Source: Paenibacillus_G sp049942825
GTDB taxonomy: Bacteria > Bacillota > Bacilli > Paenibacillales > NBRC-103111
Direction of reading: 5' to 3'
Assembly (NCBI RefSeq): GCF_049942825.1
Contig: NZ_CP187970.1
Coordinates: 4,402,001 to 4,466,000, forward strand
DNA: 64,000 nucleotides
Part shown: positions 50,518 to 59,314 of the stretch, piece after piece
How the letters are laid out: each line of letters starts with the position of its first letter
How positions within the stretch are numbered: the stretch's first letter is position 1
Position numbers and translations under genes: made by a program
The notes under the pieces: model-generated
Seen by the model: only the letters and a program-made list of their open reading frames with translations
Database searches by the model: none
Told to the model about the DNA's origin: nothing

Positions 50518-52293
50518 ATGCCTGTCAAGGGCAGCATCTTCAGCAAAATGATCATCCTGATCGTCGTCCTTCTCCTTCCCGTCATCCTGCTGTACATCTA
50601 CTTCAATCACGTGTCAGAGAGCCATATCCGGCGCGAGATTGAACAGTCCACTTTCGGCCGCCTCCGCTTCTTCCTGTCACAAGTAGAAACAAAGCTGGAG
50701 CAGATGAGCTACTATTCCGCCCAGATTGCCCGCGATCCCACCATGAGCGAGCTCCAGGCTTCTAGCCTGGATTCCGATGCGTTCAGCAAGTGGAAAAGCG
50801 TCACGAGCCTGTCGGAGAAGCTCCGGCTGCTGAGCTCCTCGAGCCCCTGGGAAAACCATATGAACCTGTATCTCCCCGGTTCGAAGGAAATCATCTCCAC
50901 GGACGGGTCCCCCTACGACGAATCGCTGTTCGAGTATCCCCTGGAGCCGGGATGGGTCCGCCGGAAGTTCACCTTGTACGGAACGCAGATGCCCGGCTTC
51001 GTCTACCACCTGATCGAGCCTGCTTCCTATCGAGTACGGCCGCGCGATGCCAGCTTCGTTATCGAGGTGGGTTTCCCCGAACGGAGCCTGGTCTCCATGC
51101 TCGATGAGTTCAAAGCCGGCGGACCCGGTGATCCGTTCTTCTATCGTCCGGGAACCAATCCGATCCGAAGCCGCACCTCTGACGTGGAGACTGTGTCCCT
51201 CATCACGGGTATGCTCGGCTCGCTGCCGGAAGACCGCTCTTGGACGCAGGATATCCGCACGGAGAACGGCAGCTATCTGGTGTACCTCATCTATTCCGAG
51301 AGGCTCGGCATGTATCTGGCCGACTACTATCCCGAAGAGTCCCTGTTCTCCTCTGTCCACAACAGCCGGACGATCTTCTACCTGTCGATCGCTTCGCTCC
51401 TGCTCATCTCCCTCATCGGCTCGCTCCTGTTCCACCGCCACGTCCAGACGCCGATCCTGGTGCTGGTCCGCGCGCTGCAGCGGCTGAAGCAGGGGGATTA
51501 TTCGTACCGGATCCGGCACCGCGGGGGAGCCGAGTTCGAGTACCTGTTCGACCGGTACAACGGGATGGCCGCCGAGCTTCAGATGCTGATCGAGCATGTG
51601 TATGAGGAGAAGCTGCGCTCCCGCGAGGCCGTGCTCAAGCAGCTGCAGTCGCAGATCAATCCCCACTTCCTGTACAACAGCCTCAATACGATCAAGACAA
51701 TGTCGATCCTCGGCAACGTGGAGGCGGTGGAGAGTATGATTGTCAACCTCGGGGACTTCTACCGCTACACGACACGTACGGAAAAAAGGCTCGCTGCGGT
51801 CCGGGAGGAAGCCGAATTCGTCCGCAGCTACCTGTCCATTCAGCAGCTCCGCATGCCGCGCCTGTCTTTTGAGATGGATATTCCCCAGGAAATGGAGACG
51901 CTGGAGATCCCGCGCATCCTGCTGCAGCCGATTGTCGAGAATGCGGTGGTGCACGGCATCGAGAACCGCCTCGGCGCCGGAGCGGTGGAGATCCGGGGGG
52001 AACTCGGAGAAGGCTGGTGCCGCCTGATCGTATCGGATAACGGAAAGGGACTTTCCAGGGAAGCGCTGGCCTCCCTGGAGCAAAAGCTTCAGACCCCTCT
52101 GACGGAGCAAACCGGCTGCGGTCTCTGGAACGTGAATCAGCGCCTCCAGCTGGAATTCGGCCCGGAATCGGGCGTCTCGTTCTTTCCTTCCCCGCTGGGC
52201 GGCCTAGGCGTGGAATTGAAATGGCCGGTAAGCAATAAGGAACGCAAAGACCGAAAGGAGCTGACTGTCCGTGTATCACATTCTGCTGGTTGA
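50518..52293 (+). CDS. YesM-type sensor histidine kinase
   Basis: The 591-residue protein has a first membrane helix at about 9-29 (MIILIVVLLLPVILLYIYF), an extracellular dCache-like sensor, a second helix at about 282-302, HAMP (to about 360), and the LytS/YesM-type kinase core. The phosphoacceptor is His383 in QINPHFLYNSLN; the ATP-binding domain shows PIVENAVVHGIE and DNGKGLS. ATG 50518 follows AAGGAGGG. It overlaps the response-regulator gene by 23 bp. The extracellular sensor probably perceives the ligand or the ligand-loaded lipoprotein and drives expression of the flanking importer. Confidence 0.94.
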   Translation: MPVKGSIFSKMIILIVVLLLPVILLYIYFNHVSESHIRREIEQSTFGRLRFFLSQVETKLEQMSYYSAQIARDPTMSELQASSLDSDAFSKWKSVTSLSEKLRLLSSSSPWENHMNLYLPGSKEIISTDGSPYDESLFEYPLEPGWVRRKFTLYGTQMPGFVYHLIEPASYRVRPRDASFVIEVGFPERSLVSMLDEFKAGGPGDPFFYRPGTNPIRSRTSDVETVSLITGMLGSLPEDRSWTQDIRTENGSYLVYLIYSERLGMYLADYYPEESLFSSVHNSRTIFYLSIASLLLISLIGSLLFHRHVQTPILVLVRALQRLKQGDYSYRIRHRGGAEFEYLFDRYNGMAAELQMLIEHVYEEKLRSREAVLKQLQSQINPHFLYNSLNTIKTMSILGNVEAVESMIVNLGDFYRYTTRTEKRLAAVREEAEFVRSYLSIQQLRMPRLSFEMDIPQEMETLEIPRILLQPIVENAVVHGIENRLGAGAVEIRGELGEGWCRLIVSDNGKGLSREALASLEQKLQTPLTEQTGCGLWNVNQRLQLEFGPESGVSFFPSPLGGLGVELKWPVSNKERKDRKELTVRVSHSAG

Positions 52294-53923
52294 CGATGAG
52301 TCGTCCGTCGCCGACAGCCTGGAGGTCTCCCTGCCTTGGGCTGAACTGAACATCGAGACGGTACACAAAGCTTATTCCGCTCAGGAAGCGCTGGAGATTC
52401 TGAACCGCCACCCCGTGGATATCGTCCTGACGGATATCCGGATGCCGGAGATGTCCGGGATCGAGCTCTCCGCGGTCATCCGCTCGCGGTGGAAAGGGAT
52501 CAGCGTCGTCTTTTTGACCGGCCATGCGGACTTCGAATACGCACGCCATGCCGTCGAGATTCAGGCGGCTGATTATATCCTGAAGCCGTTCCGCAACGAC
52601 AGCGTGACGGCGGCTCTGCGGAGCATTCTGGAGCGCAAGCGGCAGGAATGGCAGGCGCGCCATTCGCTGCTGAGCGCCGTCTATGCGCTGAGGGAGCATC
52701 TTCCGCTGTTGAGGAGCCGGCTGCTGAACGATCTCCTGAGCGGAAAGACCTTCCCGCTGGAGCTCCTGGCGCACAAGCAGGCGACCCTGCAGCTCCCCTT
52801 CATCCCGGGCGAGCCGAGCGGCATGATAATGATCCGCCTCGAGGGGGAACCCCCGGATGCCGGTCCGGACGATCCTGCTCTCCTGGAATATGCCGTCCTC
52901 AACATCGCGGAGGAAGTGCTTCATCCCTACTTCCGGCTCTGGTCCTGCCGGGATGCGCACGATTACCTTGTGCTCCTTGCCCAGCCGGTGCGGGAGGAGA
53001 TCGAATCCGGCCTGCAGCGGGAAGCCGAACTGGCCCTGTGCCAGCAGCTGCTGGAGAAGCTTGCCGCCGAGGTGCAGAGCAGCGTCAAGAATTACCTGAA
53101 GGCGGGCCTCTCCCTGCTCATCGGTCCCTGGGGCCGGTATCCTGGCGAGCTCGCAGCCTCCTACGGCTCCGCCCTCACCTGCTTCCGCAGCCGGATCGGC
53201 GGGGAACGGGAGCTGCTGTTCACCTACCAGGAGCCTCCCGCCGAAGGCGTCCGGCCCGGATCCCTCCAGTCGATCTATCAGCCCCCGACGCTCAGCCAGC
53301 TGCTCGAGAGCGGCCGCTGGAGCGAGGCGAAGGGCAAGCTTGAGGACATCCTGGCGGAGGTGGATCGGCTTGCGGGCGGGCCGCTGGATGTTCACCTCGA
53401 AGCGTTCTGGAGCATCGCCGCCGCCTTCGCCTATCTCAGCCACAAGCACGGCCGCCCGCTGCCGGGCCTCTGGTCCGCCTCCGGCGGTCTGCCGCCAGGC
53501 GGATACCCCCGATCCGCGCGGCAGCTGGCGGACTGGTCCCGGGAGAAGCTGGCCCGGCTCGAAGGCGAAATGGAGCGGGAAGCCAGGGATTCCCGCAGCG
53601 AGCTCGTGCGGAAGGTGCAGCGGTATGCGCAGGAGATGCTCGACAAGGACATCTCGCTTCAGGCCATTGCGGAGCATGTGGGCCTGAACCCGTCCTACCT
53701 CTCGCGCATCTACAAGCTCGAGACCGGCGAGAGCATCAGCGATACAATTTATAAGCTGCGGATGGAGCAGGCCGCCTATTATCTGCGCTCGACCGAGCTC
53801 AAGATCTACGAGATCACCGCAAGGCTCGGCTACCAGTATCCCCCTTATTTCATCAAGGTGTTCAAGCAGCATTACGGGGTCACCCCCCAGGAGTACAGGG
53901 ACGGCCGTGAAGAGACGGAATGA
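52271..53923 (+). CDS. YesN-type response regulator with AraC DNA-binding domain
   Basis: This 550-residue protein begins with a CheY-like receiver (ILLVDDESS, phosphoacceptor Asp55 in VLTDIRMPE, Lys in DYILKPF), followed by a ~300-residue linker domain. The C-terminal AraC double helix-turn-helix spans about 447-545 (ISLQAIAEHVGLNPSYLSRI, IYEITARLGYQYPPYFIKVF). The GTG start at 52271 has AAAGGAG upstream. Partner of the overlapping histidine kinase gene; its likely targets are the permease operon and the lipoprotein gene on either side. Confidence 0.94.
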   Translation: MYHILLVDDESSVADSLEVSLPWAELNIETVHKAYSAQEALEILNRHPVDIVLTDIRMPEMSGIELSAVIRSRWKGISVVFLTGHADFEYARHAVEIQAADYILKPFRNDSVTAALRSILERKRQEWQARHSLLSAVYALREHLPLLRSRLLNDLLSGKTFPLELLAHKQATLQLPFIPGEPSGMIMIRLEGEPPDAGPDDPALLEYAVLNIAEEVLHPYFRLWSCRDAHDYLVLLAQPVREEIESGLQREAELALCQQLLEKLAAEVQSSVKNYLKAGLSLLIGPWGRYPGELAASYGSALTCFRSRIGGERELLFTYQEPPAEGVRPGSLQSIYQPPTLSQLLESGRWSEAKGKLEDILAEVDRLAGGPLDVHLEAFWSIAAAFAYLSHKHGRPLPGLWSASGGLPPGGYPRSARQLADWSREKLARLEGEMEREARDSRSELVRKVQRYAQEMLDKDISLQAIAEHVGLNPSYLSRIYKLETGESISDTIYKLRMEQAAYYLRSTELKIYEITARLGYQYPPYFIKVFKQHYGVTPQEYRDGREETE

Positions 53924-54052
53924 CGCCTTTCTTCCACCCTTTTCCATAAAAAGTATAACAAAAGGTAAAGGAATTCTTCTGTACCGCCGCCGGCAGCTCC
54001 AGTAAAGTAAATGTTGCAAAGGCTGTTTTCATTTGAAAGAGGGGGAATTGAT

Positions 54053-55717
54053 GTGGGAAGCCCATACCAGCCGCGGGCAGGCAAAGCGGCGCTGGCCGTC
54101 CTGCTGTCGGCAGGCCTCCTGACGGCATGCTCCGGGGCGGGGGAGCCCGGGACCGGCGGAAACACCGCACCGGCTTCCGTTCTGAAGGACGGCAGGTTCG
54201 ACCCGCCGGTCACCATGACCTCATGGGGGTGCTACAGCGCGACCTACAAATACAAGGAGAACCAATCCTTTGAGAAAAATGTAGGCCTCGATTGGGTCAA
54301 GGAAAAGCTCGGCATCCAGATCCAGTACCTGTGGACCACGCCGTGGGAGAACGACGCCTGCCTGACCAAAATGCGTCTCTCCCTGTCCGGGAACGAGCCG
54401 CTGCCCGATGTGGTCTATGTAAGTGTGGATGCCAAGGGGCGCTCCATCCTCGCCGATCTCATCGAGACCGGCCAATTCATGGATATCGGCGAAGTCTTCG
54501 AGAAGCATGCATCTCCCGCCTACAAGGAGATTCTGAAAGCGCATACGGAGCTGTGGGCCTTTGCCGCCAAAGACGGCAAGCGGTACGGCATCCCGCACAC
54601 CGCCGACCCGTACGTCAACTCCCCGGTGCTCTACCTGAGGGAGGACTGGCTGACGAAGCTGAACCTGAAGCCGCCCGCCACAATCGATGAGCTGGAGGCG
54701 GTCATGGATGCCTTCGTGAACAAGGACCCGGACGGCAACGGTAAAAAGGATACGTACGGGCTGGCGCTCGGCGTGAAGAACAACTGGCTGGAGGGATTCG
54801 CGAGCACGGGGTGGATCTTTGGTGCCTACGGCACCGTCCCGACCTACTGGCTGAAGGGCGCGGACGGCTCCCTGCAGCACGGCTCGGTACAGCCGGGGAC
54901 TAAGGAGGCGCTCGCGAAGCTGCGCTTCTGGTACGAGAAGGGCTACCTCGATCCGGAGTTTGCCATGAAGGATCCCGCCAAAGCCTCCGAGCTCGTGACG
55001 GCCGGACGAACGGGCGTCATAGACGGCCCTTACTGGCTGCCGATCTGGCCGCTGCCGGATCTTAAGAAGAATGTGCCGGGCTCCAGCATGCTTCCGGTCA
55101 TGCTGCCCTCAGGTCCCAGCGGCAAACCCGGCTTTAACGGAGGCGACTCTCTGCTCGGCGTCTACCTGATTAACAAGAACTACAAGACGCCGGAAGCCCT
55201 CCAGGCGTATCTCAACAAGATGCTTCAGGCCGGGGGCAAGGAGAAAGGGTCGGATGTCGAGAACGGCTTCATCGAAGGCTATGATTACAAGATGGAGAAC
55301 GGCGCGCCGGTAGCCGTGCCGGACCAGCGGGTCGACCAGATTCTGCTCGGCAACGGAACGCCGATGATCCCGGAGAGGAACGTGAACTCCCTCGCCCACC
55401 TGGCTTCTGGAGCCGCTCCAAGAGATGGATTCGATCAGGGGAACGTGGGTTACAAGGATGCCCATGTGCCGGGAGCGATCATGCAGAAGCAGCTTTCGTT
55501 CGGTATCCAGAATGAGTTCAAGGGGGCCACCACACCGACCATGAGCACGAAGATGGAAGCCCTCCGCAAGCTGGAGAACGAAGTGTTTACCAAGATCATC
55601 TACGGCAAAGAGCCGCTCACGGCCTTCGATGACTTCGTGGCAAAGTGGAAAGCCTCCGGAGGCGACCAGATCACGAAGGAAGTCAACGATTGGTACCAGG
55701 CCGCCGGACACAAATAA
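54053..55717 (+). CDS. Extracellular solute-binding lipoprotein (LplA/LipO type)
   Basis: The 554-residue protein has a lipoprotein signal: positively charged start, hydrophobic AALAVLLSAGLL and lipobox LTAC with Cys26. The mature part is a family-1 type binding protein of the long subclass (WVKEKLGIQIQYLW, PDVVYVSVDAKG, GIPHTADPYVN, LYLREDWLTKLNLKPP, FVNKDPDGNGKKDTYGL). DPDGNGKKD is a calcium-binding-like loop common in LipO-type proteins. GTG 54053 is used because GGGGGAA lies upstream and it gives a normal signal peptide; an ATG at 54011 adds a poor extension. It delivers ligand to the LplB/LplC pair encoded upstream of the two-component system. Confidence 0.92.
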   Translation: MGSPYQPRAGKAALAVLLSAGLLTACSGAGEPGTGGNTAPASVLKDGRFDPPVTMTSWGCYSATYKYKENQSFEKNVGLDWVKEKLGIQIQYLWTTPWENDACLTKMRLSLSGNEPLPDVVYVSVDAKGRSILADLIETGQFMDIGEVFEKHASPAYKEILKAHTELWAFAAKDGKRYGIPHTADPYVNSPVLYLREDWLTKLNLKPPATIDELEAVMDAFVNKDPDGNGKKDTYGLALGVKNNWLEGFASTGWIFGAYGTVPTYWLKGADGSLQHGSVQPGTKEALAKLRFWYEKGYLDPEFAMKDPAKASELVTAGRTGVIDGPYWLPIWPLPDLKKNVPGSSMLPVMLPSGPSGKPGFNGGDSLLGVYLINKNYKTPEALQAYLNKMLQAGGKEKGSDVENGFIEGYDYKMENGAPVAVPDQRVDQILLGNGTPMIPERNVNSLAHLASGAAPRDGFDQGNVGYKDAHVPGAIMQKQLSFGIQNEFKGATTPTMSTKMEALRKLENEVFTKIIYGKEPLTAFDDFVAKWKASGGDQITKEVNDWYQAAGHK

Positions 55718-55754
55718 CGAAAAGGACGGCCGCAAATCCCGGGAGGAATGGTTC

Positions 55755-57734
55755 ATGCGTTTTCGTCAGGTTCATCTCGATTTTCATACCTCGGAGGCGA
55801 TTCCCGGCATCGGGGATCGCTTCGATCCCGGTCAGTTCCAGGAGATGCTCCGGCTCGGCCATGTCGATTCCATCACGTTATTCTCCAAGTGCCACCATGG
55901 CTGGGCCTACCATCCCTCGATGGCCAATGAAATGCATCCCCACCTGAAGTTCGATCTGCTCGGCGTCATGATCGATGCGGCCCATGAGATCGGGGTGCGG
56001 ACGCCCGTCTATCTCTCCGCGGGACTCGACGAGAAGCTCGCGCGCCGGCATCCCGAATGGCTGATCCGTGACGCGGACGACCGTACGAGCTGGGTGGACG
56101 GGTTCATGAAGCCCGGCTATCACCTGCTCTGCCTGAACTCCCCTTACCTGGAGATTCTGCTGCGGCAGATTGACGAGGTGGTCCGCCACTACGATGCCGA
56201 CGGGCTGTTCCTGGATATTGCCGGGGTGCGCAGCTGTTACTGTCACACCTGCAGGGCCGCCCTGCTGGCGGAGGGCATAGACCCACGCGACCCGGAGGCT
56301 GTGCTGGAGCTCGGGGAGCGCACGTACGCCGCCTATGCCCGCCGGGTCCGCGAGACGGTCGATGCCGTGAAGCCGGGTCTTCCCGTCTTTCATAACGGCG
56401 GCCATATCCAGCGGGGACGACGGGACCTGGCCGGGATGAACACTCATCTCGAGCTGGAATCGCTGCCTACCGGGGGCTGGGGCTACGACCACTTTCCCCT
56501 CTCCGCCCGCTATGTGCAGGGTCTCGGTATGCCTTATCTCGGCATGACGGGCAGGTTCCATACGTCCTGGGGAGAGTTCGGAGGCTACAAGCATCCGAAT
56601 GCCCTCCGGTATGAGACATCGTTGTGCCTGGCCAGCGGCGCTCGCTGCTCCATCGGTGACCAGCTGCATCCGTCCGGGCTCATGGACAAGGCCTCCTACT
56701 CGCTCATCGGGGCCGCTTATGCCGATGTGGAGCGTAAGGAGCCTTGGTGCACAGGAGTCCGGAATGTAGCGGATGTCGCGCTGCTGTCCGTGGAGGCCGT
56801 GCAATCCCGCCTGGGCAGGATACCCGATGAGCGGATGAACGTGAGCGACAGCGGTGCGGTCCGCATCCTGCTCGAGGGCAAGCTGCTGTTCGACGTCATT
56901 GATCCCGACAGTGATTTTTTCCGATACCGCGTCCTGGTTCTGCCGGATCATATTGGGATTTGGGGCCAGCTGAAGACCAAGCTGGATGCTTATACCGCGC
57001 GGGGAGGCAGGCTTCTGGCCACGGGTGCTTCCGGTCTGAACCCGGAGGGCACCGGCTTTGTGCTCGATCTGGGTGTCCGCTACGTGGGCCAGAATCCGTA
57101 TAGGCCGGATTATTTCCGCCCTTCGTTTGCGCTCCGCAGCCTGCCGGAGGCTTCGTATGTGTTTTATGCTCAGGGCCGTGTGGTGGAGGCGGCAGGCGTC
57201 GGCACCGTTCTTGGCGTCCGGGAGAATCCTTACTTCAACCGGGATGCGTTCACCTTCTGCTCTCATCAGCATACGCCGAGCACTCTGGAAGACGGCGGCC
57301 CCGGGATGGTCGAAGGCCGGGACGGCATCTATATCGCATGGAACGTCTTCGAAGATTATGCCTTGAAGGGAAGCTTGGCCCAGAAGGAGACGGTGCTGTA
57401 CGCACTGGAGCGGCTGCTCGGGACCGGCCGAACCCTGGAGACGAGCCTGCCGGCGCAGGGAATTGTCACCTTGATGGAGCAGCCCGTGAAGAAGCGGTAT
57501 GTGGCTCATCTGCTGTATGCTTCCCCGGTCCGCCGTGGCGGCGGGATCGAAGTCATCGAGGATGTAATCCCGCTGTATGACACGGAGGTTACGATTCGGC
57601 TGGGAGTACCGGTGAAGCGGGTATCCCTTGCCCCGCAGCTGGATGAGCTGCCGTTCGATGGTGATCCAGATGGAGCGGTACGTATCCGCGTGCCGAGGAT
57701 CGAGGGCCATCAGATGGTGGTGCTGGAGGTGTGA
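55755..57734 (+). CDS. GH151/GHL6-type alpha-L-fucosidase candidate
   Basis: This 659-residue protein starts MRFRQVHLDFHTSEAIPGIG, then has FSKCHHGWAYHP and TPVYLSAGLDEKLARRHPEW. This is the catalytic barrel of the GHL6 group that includes GH151 alpha-L-fucosidases. Acidic residues in LFLDIAGVRSCYC and HLELESLPTGGWGYD are active-site candidates. From about residue 390 comes a trimerisation/amidotransferase-like domain (YRVLVLPDHIGIW, GGRLLATGASGL) and a C-terminal beta domain, as in GH42. ATG 55755 follows GGGAGG; the reading frame extends upstream through the lipoprotein gene and was cut there. It lacks a signal peptide. It directly follows the lipoprotein gene, so it is probably induced with that importer. 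Confidence 0.75.
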   Translation: MRFRQVHLDFHTSEAIPGIGDRFDPGQFQEMLRLGHVDSITLFSKCHHGWAYHPSMANEMHPHLKFDLLGVMIDAAHEIGVRTPVYLSAGLDEKLARRHPEWLIRDADDRTSWVDGFMKPGYHLLCLNSPYLEILLRQIDEVVRHYDADGLFLDIAGVRSCYCHTCRAALLAEGIDPRDPEAVLELGERTYAAYARRVRETVDAVKPGLPVFHNGGHIQRGRRDLAGMNTHLELESLPTGGWGYDHFPLSARYVQGLGMPYLGMTGRFHTSWGEFGGYKHPNALRYETSLCLASGARCSIGDQLHPSGLMDKASYSLIGAAYADVERKEPWCTGVRNVADVALLSVEAVQSRLGRIPDERMNVSDSGAVRILLEGKLLFDVIDPDSDFFRYRVLVLPDHIGIWGQLKTKLDAYTARGGRLLATGASGLNPEGTGFVLDLGVRYVGQNPYRPDYFRPSFALRSLPEASYVFYAQGRVVEAAGVGTVLGVRENPYFNRDAFTFCSHQHTPSTLEDGGPGMVEGRDGIYIAWNVFEDYALKGSLAQKETVLYALERLLGTGRTLETSLPAQGIVTLMEQPVKKRYVAHLLYASPVRRGGGIEVIEDVIPLYDTEVTIRLGVPVKRVSLAPQLDELPFDGDPDGAVRIRVPRIEGHQMVVLEV

Positions 57735-57837
57735 AAGAAGGAACAGCTACGATACATGCAGCGTGCATTCATTTGATCCAAAGTGAGCCTGAATGAGCCT
57801 GACCATTCCATACCCATTGATCTGGAGGGAAAATTCC

Positions 57838-59004
57838 ATGAAAAGACTCTCTCGAATGTTTGCAGTCGTTTGTCTCTCTCTTGCGCTGACAGCCAACACG
57901 GCGGTGGCGGCGGACCGTTCCAAGACTCCTGTGGCGGCTGCTGCCGGGGGCTCGGGTCATTCTCTCTTTCTCCAAAAGGATGGAACCGTGTGGGCTTGGG
58001 GAGCGAACAGCAATGCGCAGCTCGGTGACGGAACGAAAACCGACCGTTATTCCCCCATTCCAGTGCAGAACCTCGATTCGGTAATCGGCATCTCGGCCGG
58101 CGGAGCCGCCAGTTTCGCGGTCAAAAGCGATGGTACGGCTTGGGCGTGGGGATCGAATCTTTTCGGCCAGCTTGGCGACGGGACCACCTATGATCGCTTG
58201 ACTCCCGTGCAGGTCCAGGGTCTCCAATCGGTTGTCGCCCTGGATGCGGGCTACTCACACAGCTTGGCGGTCAAAGCCGACGGCAGCGTGTGGGCTTGGG
58301 GATGGAATACGTACGGCCAGCTCGGCGATGGAACCACCGATGCTCGCTCCACCCCCGCTCAGGTGCAGGGTCTCGATTCGGTTGTCGCTGTGGCAGCGGG
58401 CTCCGGGCACAGCCTCGCGGTCAAAGCCGACGGCAGCGTGTGGGCTTGGGGAGCCAACTGGTCGGGGCAGCTCGGGGATGGTACCTACACGGAAACTTCC
58501 GTTCCGGTACAGGTAACCGATCTCGGTTCGGTCGTCTCCGTCTCTGCAGGCAATACGTTCAGCTCGGCACTGAAGAGCGACGGAACCGTGTGGGCTTGGG
58601 GGGCGAATGACAGCGGACAGCTCGGCGGTGAAACCGCGGCATCTAACAGTCCGTCTCCCGTTCAAGTAACCGGTATGGCATCAGCCGCTGCGATCTCCTC
58701 AGGAAGTGACTACAGCTTGGCGCTGAAGAGCGATGGAACCGTGTGGGCTTGGGGAACCAATTCATCCGGGCAGCTCGGCAATGGAACCACGACAAGCAGC
58801 TCCGCTCCCGTTCAGGTAACCCAGCTGGGTTCCGTGGCTTCCGTTGCTGCGGGCACTCTCCATGGTTTGGCGGTCCAAAGCGGCGGAACCGTGTGGGCTT
58901 GGGGGAATAATACCTACGGCCAGCTCGGCGACGGCTATTTTGGCGGCGGCTACGACCGCACCACCCCGTTCCAGGTTTGCTCCAAGAACAAATGTAAAAA
59001 GTGA
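57838..59004 (+). CDS. Secreted RCC1-repeat (seven-bladed beta-propeller) protein
   Basis: The 388-residue product has a clear signal peptide (MKRLSRMFAVVCLSLALTAN, cleavage near AVAA) followed by seven repeats of about 50 residues. Each contains WAWG then GQLG, as in WAWGANSNAQLGDG. Seven copies make one closed propeller, and only a 7-residue C-terminal tail (KNKCKK) remains. ATG 57838 follows GGAGGGAAAA. No catalytic motif is visible; RCC1 propellers usually bind proteins or act as scaffolds, and secreted bacterial ones are mostly uncharacterised. Repeated GTGTGGGCTTGGGG words in the DNA suggest recent repeat homogenisation. Confidence 0.88.
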   Translation: MKRLSRMFAVVCLSLALTANTAVAADRSKTPVAAAAGGSGHSLFLQKDGTVWAWGANSNAQLGDGTKTDRYSPIPVQNLDSVIGISAGGAASFAVKSDGTAWAWGSNLFGQLGDGTTYDRLTPVQVQGLQSVVALDAGYSHSLAVKADGSVWAWGWNTYGQLGDGTTDARSTPAQVQGLDSVVAVAAGSGHSLAVKADGSVWAWGANWSGQLGDGTYTETSVPVQVTDLGSVVSVSAGNTFSSALKSDGTVWAWGANDSGQLGGETAASNSPSPVQVTGMASAAAISSGSDYSLALKSDGTVWAWGTNSSGQLGNGTTTSSSAPVQVTQLGSVASVAAGTLHGLAVQSGGTVWAWGNNTYGQLGDGYFGGGYDRTTPFQVCSKNKCKK

Positions 59005-59045
59005 CGCAAGATAACGGGCTTCGCCGTCCTTTCAAGACGAAAGCA

Positions 59046-59093
59046 GCCATCCTCTCCCGCCGGATCAGGTCCGCAGGAAGGATGGCTTTTTTG
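59046..59093 (+). terminator. Rho-independent terminator after the RCC1 gene
   Basis: AGCCATCCT (59046-59054) pairs with AGGATGGCT (59080-59088), followed by six T (59088-59093). It lies 42 bp past the stop and should end the rightward transcript. Confidence 0.85.
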
Positions 59094-59121
59094 ATGCTTA
59101 TTAATCTGAGAACAAAGAATG

Positions 59122-59142
59122 AACGGAACTCCGATGCGTTAT
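59122..59142. repeat. Single degenerate copy of the GGAACTCAGAT repeat
   Basis: ACGGAACTCCGATGCGTTAT differs from the cluster units by a few bases and lacks the conserved spacer; a partial inverted unit (ATCTGAGAAC) precedes it at 59104-59113. Confidence 0.4.
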
Positions 59143-59314
59143 ATGAAAATTACGAGTGGAGGCATTGAACGGGGATATGGACTTGGTCTGCAGCCTGATG
59201 AAGCGCCAGGAACGTCCGGACGCTTCTCTGTCATATGTCAAATGCTGACGGCAGCAAGCTCGCCGCCGGTTCAAGCCATGCGGCTCGACTGCGCCCCATG
59301 GCTGACCGGGCGGA

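Larger units (their letters stand above)
59005..59314. other. Intergenic region between convergent RCC1 and GH106 genes
   Basis: It contains the terminator at 59046-59093 and one degenerate copy of the interspersed repeat (59122-59142, CGGAACTCCGATGCGTTAT). The remaining ~170 bp shows no gene that I can support. Confidence 0.55.
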
